Below, one piece after another: positions 13,701 to 22,700 of a stretch of DNA of 64,000 nt. A model generated the notes under the pieces. The model did no database searches. It had not been told where the DNA came from and saw only the letters and a list, made by a program, of their open reading frames with translations. The stretch is from Durusdinium trenchii (lineage: Eukaryota; Sar; Dinophyceae; Suessiales; Symbiodiniaceae), in the NCBI GenBank assembly GCA_963970005.1, contig CAXAMN010001237.1, forward strand, positions 20,856 to 84,855, written 5' to 3'. Made by a program: the position numbers and the translations under genes. Position 1 is the first letter of the stretch. Every line of letters starts with the position of its first letter.

Positions 13701-16700
13701 GAAGGCTAGGTCTAGGAAAACCTTTCTTGATAGAAGTGCCCACAACAAAAAGGGACAAGAACCCTCCATCCTACAAAAATGGAAGTTGAACATGGGGAAG
13801 TTGATGTTCCTCTACTCACAGGTGTTTCCACTTCCATGATTGTTGAAGGGAGGGTGAATCAAGTGGAAAAAAGTATGGCACTCTCTCTCTCTCTCTCTGC
13901 CAGCTGCATGCTCCTTTTTCTTCCACCTGCGTTGGATATATATATATATATATATAATGTAATAAATGACCATGACGATTGAAGATCTTGGCAACCTTTC
14001 AAGTCCTCCAAACTGTACTCTATATCTATATTCTATTGTAGGTATACGTGCATATATACAGCAACCCAAGGTAAGCACCAGTAGCAGCGAAAGGGCACTC
14101 ACGTCATGCCCTCTAAAACTTCAACCATTCACATCCAATGCCCCAACCCTGAATCATCATAGACCGGGCGGGCTCGAGCAGACGCTTGGTCTAATGGCGC
14201 GCTCGTCTCGGCTGTTCGTCATGCGGGTCACTCGAGGAAAACAGGTCGCTTCTTCTTATTGCAAATCGGTCGCCAAGGAGGAGCGGTTGAGACATTGTGC
14301 ACCAGCTTCTTCACTACGTGACCTTTTGAGGGCTTTTGAAGTGGTTGCAGACAATCCCCTTAATGGTGGTCCCACAATACAAAGAAGTGGTTTCCAACAC
14401 TTTTGAGTTCAATTTGAGTGGGGATCTACTTGTTCTATCTATTTTGGGGGTCTATAATATAGAGGTTTCCATCATCTCAACGGCCGGGGACGGTTCGAGA
14501 TGATTACCACGGGATCACCCATCGGAGGTGCGGAGGATCACCGAGCAGCTCCCGTCAATGATGCTGGCATCCAAGGCCGCTCCCTGCTTCGAGAGGCTCG
14601 CCGCGACCTTTTGAGCCACCTGGTCCGACGGCACGGAGGGCGCGAGGGGCACGGATCAAGGAGGCAGTTTTTTGCGAACAAAACCATCTGTTCGTAGACC
14701 TCTGCCCAGCTCAAAATCAAAGGTCGGACGCGCGGCCAGGTCACCTAGGCTCCCCACCTTGCTCGAGGACTCGATCATCATCGTCTCCAGCATCTGCAGG
14801 CCTCGAAGAGGCACACGGCACGACTGGTTTGGCGCCTTGCCCCTCCAGTGTCCAAGACTTTCCCCGGCAGAAGGGTGGCCGGGTGACGCAGGTGCGAAGA
14901 GTGCTCGATGTTTTCTCGAGATGGTCAAGGTGAGTCAGGTTCTAGTGTTTCTCGTTCAGGCAGTGCTCCTTCTTTCAAAAGCTCCCAAGTCTCAAGAAAG
15001 GTGTCTTCTGTTTCACCACGATCAAAGGTCATGTGGCGGTATGTGGCGGTCACCAATGGTGAAGTTCCATGAAACTTCGGCATAAGACCCACGTCATGAG
15101 CCCAAAGAACTCGAACAATGGTGCCCCTTGTAGGAGAAGCAGGAGGAGGAGGAGGAGTGAAAGAGAACTTGGAAATGGGTTCCGCCAAGCGTTTCACTTC
15201 TTGTTCAGCTTCCAACCCCCCTTAGACCGAGTCGACCAACATTTTCGCCCAACATTTTCGCCCAGATTCCAAACCCGGAACTAGGACCGCGAGCTGTCAT
15301 AACAAATGTCTAGGCCCGCAACATTGCAGGGAGCTGAAAGGCCCGGCCCATCATGTCGTGGCCAAGTGGGGAAAATGGACCAAGCTCGGGCCCTAAGGCT
15401 TTCAACAAACATGTCCAGACACGCCCTCATCTGCAGCTGCGCAGCTCGAGGACGCCGAGCCGAAGGGCGACTTCAGGCGGTGCGAGACGAAGAACGCCGC
15501 AGCCAGCAACAGCAGCCAGAGGGTCTTCAGGTTGTTGGGGACTCCTGGCTGGCCGAACAGTCTCCAAACGGCCTCCCTAAATCCCTTCAGAAGAAAGGAT
15601 TGATTGGCCTCCAACCTCTTGAAATGTTCCGAGGAGTCTCACAAGAACACGCTGAAGATGCATCACGAGGCTGGGGCAGCACGGGGCTGTCATATGGGCG
15701 TATGAAATCCCAGTATATATCCCAGTTCAATCTACCCAGCCAGGGCCAGGGGGTCTTCCTATTAAAGATTACACATCCATGTGGAGAAGAGTGCTGTTGT
15801 TTCTGGTGTCGTGCTTGCCCAGCACTGAAGGAAGGAAGAGGGGTATAGAATCATTGTCTGGCTTGAGCAAAAGAATTTGCTTGTGATGTCACATGGCCAG
15901 CACAGTCCCACAGATTCTCTCAAGGGTCGACGTCATCCAGCATTCCTAGAGGGGTTGAGAGTGCTCCAAAGCTGGCACACACCAAGAATCAAGTAAAAGT
16001 TCTGGAGCATTCTGAAAATATGTGCAATGACTGGGACTTCTGTCCCAAAAGTAACTTAGTGCGACCGCGACCTGATCAAAAATAAACATGCTTGGGATTG
16101 GTTTGATGGGTTTGTTGCGGAAGGCCTAGGGCGCCGCAAGAGTTGGGCCTGGCCAATCCTTACAAACACCCTCTTCTGCCCGCAAAGCGTCACTCACAGA
16201 CACGGCCGAGTCCCTTGCAAGGTTTGTCGGAGCTATAGGTTCCCCAAAGATCTCACCACCTTCCCACGCCAAGACCCACCTAAGCAGAAAAAAAGGCACC
16301 CAAAAGAAAACGCCTCCCCATCTGTCTGCCCACCTCACCTCACACCTCACCTCACACCTCACCTCGCCCTGCCTGGCGCCCGCCAAAGCATGGAGGACAA
16401 GTACTCTCGAAAGTCCCGGTGTTGCGTCCCGTCGCCCGGGCTCAAGGTGCCTCGGGCCCGGAGGACCGCTGGAGGACGGGTCCGAACCACGAGGCGAAAA
16501 GCTCAGAAAGTCTGAACGACCTGGAAGACACCGGCGACCAGATTCGCCCCGTCCTCGCCAACGAAGCACAGTCTACCTAGCTTTGCTAGCTAGAGATGTG
16601 GATCAACCATGAAACCTCCCCCCCTGTCGAGATCAAATAGAACATCCATAGGCTGATGAAGTGGGAAATCGAACCCATCGAGCTGACCCAGACGTTGGGG

Positions 16701-19700
16701 GAACACCTTGCCTGAAATCAGTGTGACGGAGCCACGGGTCGGTTGAATGAGCTGAAATGTTGCATAGCTCTTGCAGTTCAGGTTGATGATCGCAGTCTTG
16801 ATACTCCATCTAGACCAATCATCTATCTACAGCGCTCATTGAGTCTAACATCCTACCCCCACTCCAACTATTGCCACGCCACGGAGGGCTGTCAACAGGC
16901 TGCCCAGGGATTCACTGCTGAGTTCGGAGCTGGTCACCAGCAAGCTTCGCAACACGCCACTGGGCGCCACCAGCGCCTCGCCCAGGTCCAGCCGTGCAGC
17001 CGCCAGCTTCGCCCAGAGCTTCTGGCGCCCCCGCGCTGCTGCCTCGCCGGGGCACAGTGGGTCCATCAGCTGCCCAAAGCAACTCCGCAGCAGGCGCCCG
17101 AAGCGCGGCTCGTCGCGCCAGAGCGCCAGCGCGCACTCGGCCAGCGCCTGGGGATCCGCCGTTTGGAAGGTCGGCTCCCAGAGCTTCAGGCGCCCACCGA
17201 AGCAATGCCAGAAGGTACCAGGCACCGAAGAGAAGGACTGCAGCAGACGAAGGCCCTTCGAGTGCGGACGCGCTGCCACGAGATGCGAGACCTCCTCCGC
17301 AATCCACTCCACCAGCGCTTCGTCGTCCAGGAGCCGCAGCAGCTTTGCCGCCAGGAGCATCTCGCTCTGACCGTCCGTCTGCCGGCTGGCCGCCAAGATG
17401 GGGCGCAGGCTCTCGGAGAGGACCTGCTGCTGCTTGGGCTCCAGGACCCCTGAGTAGTGCTGTAGAAGCTGCAAGTTGGCCACTCCGGCGTGCAAACACT
17501 CGGTGTCCGAGACCGGCACGAGCTCCTGGAACGGTTCGCAAGGCGGCGGGGCTGTCCATCTTGAGACCACAAAAAGAATCCGCCTGAACCGGGGACCCAA
17601 GTTGACAGAAGTAGCTGTCCCTCCCATTCTCTTCAGCCTCCTGGTCCTAGGTTGGTTGGGAACATCTCAGTCCGCAAAGCCAAACCTCCCCCGGGACTTG
17701 CCAGGTCTAATCTCCTGCAACTCCTCCAAGACTTTCTCCAGGCAAGCCGCCTGAAGCACCTCGCAGGTGTGAACTCAGCACAAGCAATCAAAGGATCTGA
17801 ATATGCTGCTCCATGGATGGTCCTCATGGTCGTCCCTCTTCAGATTTTTCGGGTGTTTCACCGGACCGACTTCGTACTGGAGAGTGACTACTGGTGAGTG
17901 AACCCGTCCTGTCCACGTTCGTCTCGCTTTGGAGTCGTGGAGTGTTGCAGGCCCAACACATCACCCATTCTCAAACCAAGGCATCCACCGCACCCGCAGC
18001 TGCACGACCTACCGCGCGACGAACTCCCGCGCACCTCCCCGCAGGAGTGGTTCAGCATGGCTTCCCAGGTGGCTTCGCAGAGCTGTCGGAGCCCCACGTC
18101 GCTCAAGGCCTTGAGCTCTCGGAAGGTCCCACTCTGCAGCACCTGCCGAGCGCTCGCGAGCGCCTCGCGGACGAACACGACCCATCCTGCATCGAAGAAA
18201 TGATGGATGACGATCCGCTCGAGGGAGCAGAAGCTGGATATGGGTGTTCAAGTAGGACAGACCTCCCAGGCACCCCCCTGGAAGAAGGAATTTAGACCAG
18301 TCAGTCTATCCGGTAGGGGGTCCTCCTAAAATACGGACCTCCTTGGGGCCTCACAGCTCCGAACCAGGGGCAGTCGGAGTGGTGTAGGCGGCCCCCGAAC
18401 AAGGTCCGCCTCCAGCGCCGCCATCGCGGAGGAGGGCGAGGGCGATGGCTCGGCGCCGAGGGCTCGGAGGGCGGCCAAGTGCACGGAGGTGCACCTGGGC
18501 GGGGGGCCAGCGCGCCCACGAGGTCGGCCGGGCTGAGATTCCGTCGGGAGGGCACCTCTTAAAACACGCAAGATGAATGAACATCTGAAGAGATGTGGTG
18601 CAACAGACTTGAGATGCCCCACGAGTCACAAATGAACTGTAAACTGTAAGCAGAAAATCCGAAGGTGATTGTCTTGCCGATGGGTTTACTTACCACTCTT
18701 TGTGACCCTCTTCCAAGGCACCGAGGGGAGTCCCGGTGAACCCCCGGTGGGGATTCGGACAATGGTCGAAACCACCGGCTAGTCAAAAGCGCTGACCTAG
18801 CAGCTAGGTGTGTAGATTCATGACATAAAGTGAGACTTTGCGTGAACAGCTTTGGCCCACAGGTCCTTTCTTCACTAAAGGCCATGAGTTTGCATGGGCA
18901 AGGTGAGCTGAAAGCAGGACAAGAAAGCAACATCAACATTTGTACCACACCAAACTCATGCCCTCAAACACACATCTCATTCTTGAGAGCCCAATGACCG
19001 AAGAAGCGTCTCAATTGTCTGCAGGATTGCAATTTGAATCTCATTGGGGCCCATTTGTTGGGAAAAAAAACATGTACCTCTCCTCTCCACTACGGGTAGC
19101 CCCACGCAACGATCCTGCAGCTACCTTGATTGGTGGTGAAGCCCCATTCAGCCACAGGCCTATAATTACTGGCTTCATCTGATCTTGGCCTGGGTCATCA
19201 CTGCATGGAGGCAGCGCAGGTCCATTCTTCCCTGCTCCCACATCTTGCCCCCGTGACCCATCTCTCACGACAACACGGTCCAGATCGCACTCATTGCCGA
19301 GTCGCAGCCGGATATGGCACATCCCCCGTGAGATGAGGGAAATGGAACGCTGTGTCCATGCGGACCGCTGACAGAAACGGCTCTGGCCATCGGACGCAAA
19401 AAGCCCACTGAGCTGCGCTGCCTGATCGATGCATCGGAGCAGTAGGGGAGCCACTTCTGCATAGTGAGCACCCAGGTTCCTCAGATCGGCGTTCACCAAA
19501 GGCTCGCGATCCAAGGAACCCAAAAAGGGCGACCAAACAGCTCACAATTCATCAGCCTGGGTGATGGCCGCCTTGGTCACTCCATCTTCAGGCCAAGACT
19601 CCCCATAGCCTTTGAGAGGCCGTAAAAACTGAAGACTAAGGCATGCAGCTTCTCATGCTCGCCAGCGCTCTGCAATTCGGCCAGCACCTGTGCACGTGCT

Positions 19701-22700
19701 CGGTGTGCACGTGCTCGGTGTGACATCCAAAGCTTCGACCGGAAATCTGAGCGGATGAAGTTTGTCCAACAACTTCTTGCAAACGTACACAGCCCAGTGG
19801 CCCGTGGCAAGACTGTATACATCCAGTCCACGTTCCATCTCGCTCCGTCCAACCCATCGAACTCACGCCCCCCCGGACGCAAGAACGACAGGGAGGATGT
19901 CCAGGGCAAGATGCCCAAGCAACTTGGGCAGGACACATCCGACTTGAAATGCCATACACTGGTCATTGCACTGATACGGATGAAAAATACGGATCGCCCA
20001 CCTGAAGCTGGCGCGCTCTCACGGATGGGCCTGAATTGGGGAAACCTCCCCCTACTTCCCCCACCATTTCCCTCCTTGCTCGGCTCCAACGCCCTTCCTC
20101 CCCCCCACCTGTTGGTGCAGCGCCGCCGAGAAGTCCGTGTGGCGCTCCTGGACGATCGAACGAACTCGACCGACCGCCAAGCGGTGACCTTCATTGGATC
20201 CCAAGAGAGGCTGAACAGCCTTAGAGGCATCTGATAGCCCATCCCATATGTACCACTATATACAGGGTTCGAACGTTCAGGTCTCTCAACCTCTCTTGGA
20301 TCCTCAACAGGAATGAGATCGCTTCTGGTAGGGCCCCCTTTTTAGAGGTCACGGTTTTAGGTCACGAAAACCGAAAAATGGAAGAAGTCCCAGTAGACCA
20401 GTAAAGCATGAAACACTCCCGAAAACTAACATGGACCCTGAGAATGGAACCCGGAAAGGCTGCTTTCCTCTAGACTCTATCCAAACCAGTGGTTTTCAGG
20501 TTCCATGTCAATGTGCCAGTGCGTAGGAGCCGTAGATAGCAGTTTCTGCGCTTCTTTCTTGAACCAAACGTCGATCTCCCACTGTTTTTGGCAAATCAGA
20601 GTGGATCTGTGATGTGTTCAACCTGGGAGTGCCTCTGGTCTTGTGGGGGTTCAAGGTCACAGGCAGGCAGCTCATTGGGGAGTTGGGCTTGAGGGGGGAG
20701 TGTTACACGACAATCAACAAATGCATCAGGCTTCGGCAAGCACGGTTCGGCAAGCACTGCAAGCACCACACTTCTGATCAATACAAGACCTGGAGTTTCT
20801 CAGCTCTTCGAATGGAAGCCTTGATCCCGTTGTCCAGGTGAGCCGCGCGCAGCGGGCTGTGCCGAACATGAGCGACCGTACGGCGACCGAGGCACCTGAT
20901 GCCACTGAGCACTGAAGGCGGCAAAAGCCGTGTTGAGAATGGCACGGCAGTCATCGGACAGTCCTGGAGCCCACAGAACTCGAAGAAACCGAAACCCAAC
21001 AGATCCCCGGACAGAACTCAAATCCTTTAAAAAACACTGGAACGGAGGAAAGTGAACCCGAAACAATTCCAAGTGAAACGTAGGCCCCCAGGAAGACCAT
21101 GTTCATCTACTTCCGGGCGTTCTGGTGAATTTCCATCGCCTTGATAGCTCTTTTCTCCCAGAGCTTCCCCCACAAACGCATTTGGGCCCAGAAGCATCAC
21201 GGTTGATTGGTGGTATCATGCCACACGGCAAACATGTCCCTTTTTCAGGCACTTTGGAGAAAGAAGAAAAAAGAAAGAGGTCCATGCCTATACTGCCATT
21301 AAAGAGGGGAAAAAAATCAAAGCTGCTTTTCTCATCCCATCTTCAACCAGGCCGGACCCCATGTCAACACTGATACTGCTACCGCCCCCGCTCGGTCCTG
21401 GGCGGACGGCCCAGTCATAGAGCAACTGCACCGACGCCTGTCGGAGCCGGCGACGGCGCCGGCGACGGAGAAGGCCACCGTTGCCCCCCCCCCAACACCG
21501 ATGCGCATGAGACTGATTCATGCACCACATGCAGACTTCGGAACCCACCACTGCGGCCTGTTGTTTCTGTGTGTTTCGCCGCGGAAAGCCACATCAACCC
21601 CAACTGGAGTTTGTCCCACTCGGTATATGTCCCCTTTTTTCTTGCGCGGATCACTCTGAAGGCAATTACATTGCATGCAGAACAAAGAATCTCACTCGCC
21701 CATGTTGGGGGGGTGCTGTTGGCTGTTGAACTTCTGCCTCTTCCAAACTCAATCAATCTTGAGTATAATGATGCGCTGAAGCTGCTACGAGGCAAATCTA
21801 CTGTAGGTACAAATGAACCGACCACTCCAAGTTGGTCATTTTCACCATCACGTCTCAAGGCTCACAAACGGCGGAAGGCGGACGAATGGTGCCTACTTTC
21901 TGCCCATTGGGCAGGCTACAAAAACACAGGGTCTGCTTGCCGGTCATGTGTTCTTGCCGAACACATTCACAACGCCCTCGCAGGAATCCGCACCTCCAGG
22001 AAACCTTCTGGTTGAGTCTTTAGCTGGCCTATATTATATAACTTGCTTGAAGCTCTCCAACATCCTCGAATCCTCGATCCTTCTCCAGCAGCCACCTCAT
22101 CCATCCGGCTCGTCCCGCCAGCTCGTCGCCTGAAAGGTGTCGCTGAACTCCTGCGGCGCCCGTTCCGCTGCCAGGGCCAACGGGGGCACCACCTCGTGCA
22201 GCATCCGCTGGTGCTGCGTCTGCTCCAGGACCTCCCAAGTCCACAGGGTTCATCAGGGGGAAGCTACACTAGCGCCAGAGGGGTGGGGAAGTTTAGGAGC
22301 TACAGTAAATGGTCACCAGGTGATGTGCTTGCACTCTCAACTTATATGTGTGTTTGGCTTGGTGGGAATTGATGTTGGGCCGTGGCGTCTCGTCATTAAG
22401 TTGATATTTGTCTTCGTTTGCTTTGGAGTTCACTAGCCATGGTTAGGGACACTAGCTCAAAAGCCGAGGTCAACATTCATGATGTGCAACATGCCCACAT
22501 CACATAAGCTCCAAATAATAAAGAAGCATATAAGCTGAATCAACGCTAACCATTTAAAAGATTTTAAAGGAACTTCTCCAGGGCAGCTACAGTGCCACAG
22601 GTTGCGGGACCCTATCTCGCCTTGAGCAAGTTCTCGAAGAGCTTCGTCGCAGGCGTGCCCGTCAACACCCTGGCACCTCGAAAAACAGTGCTGCAAACCG

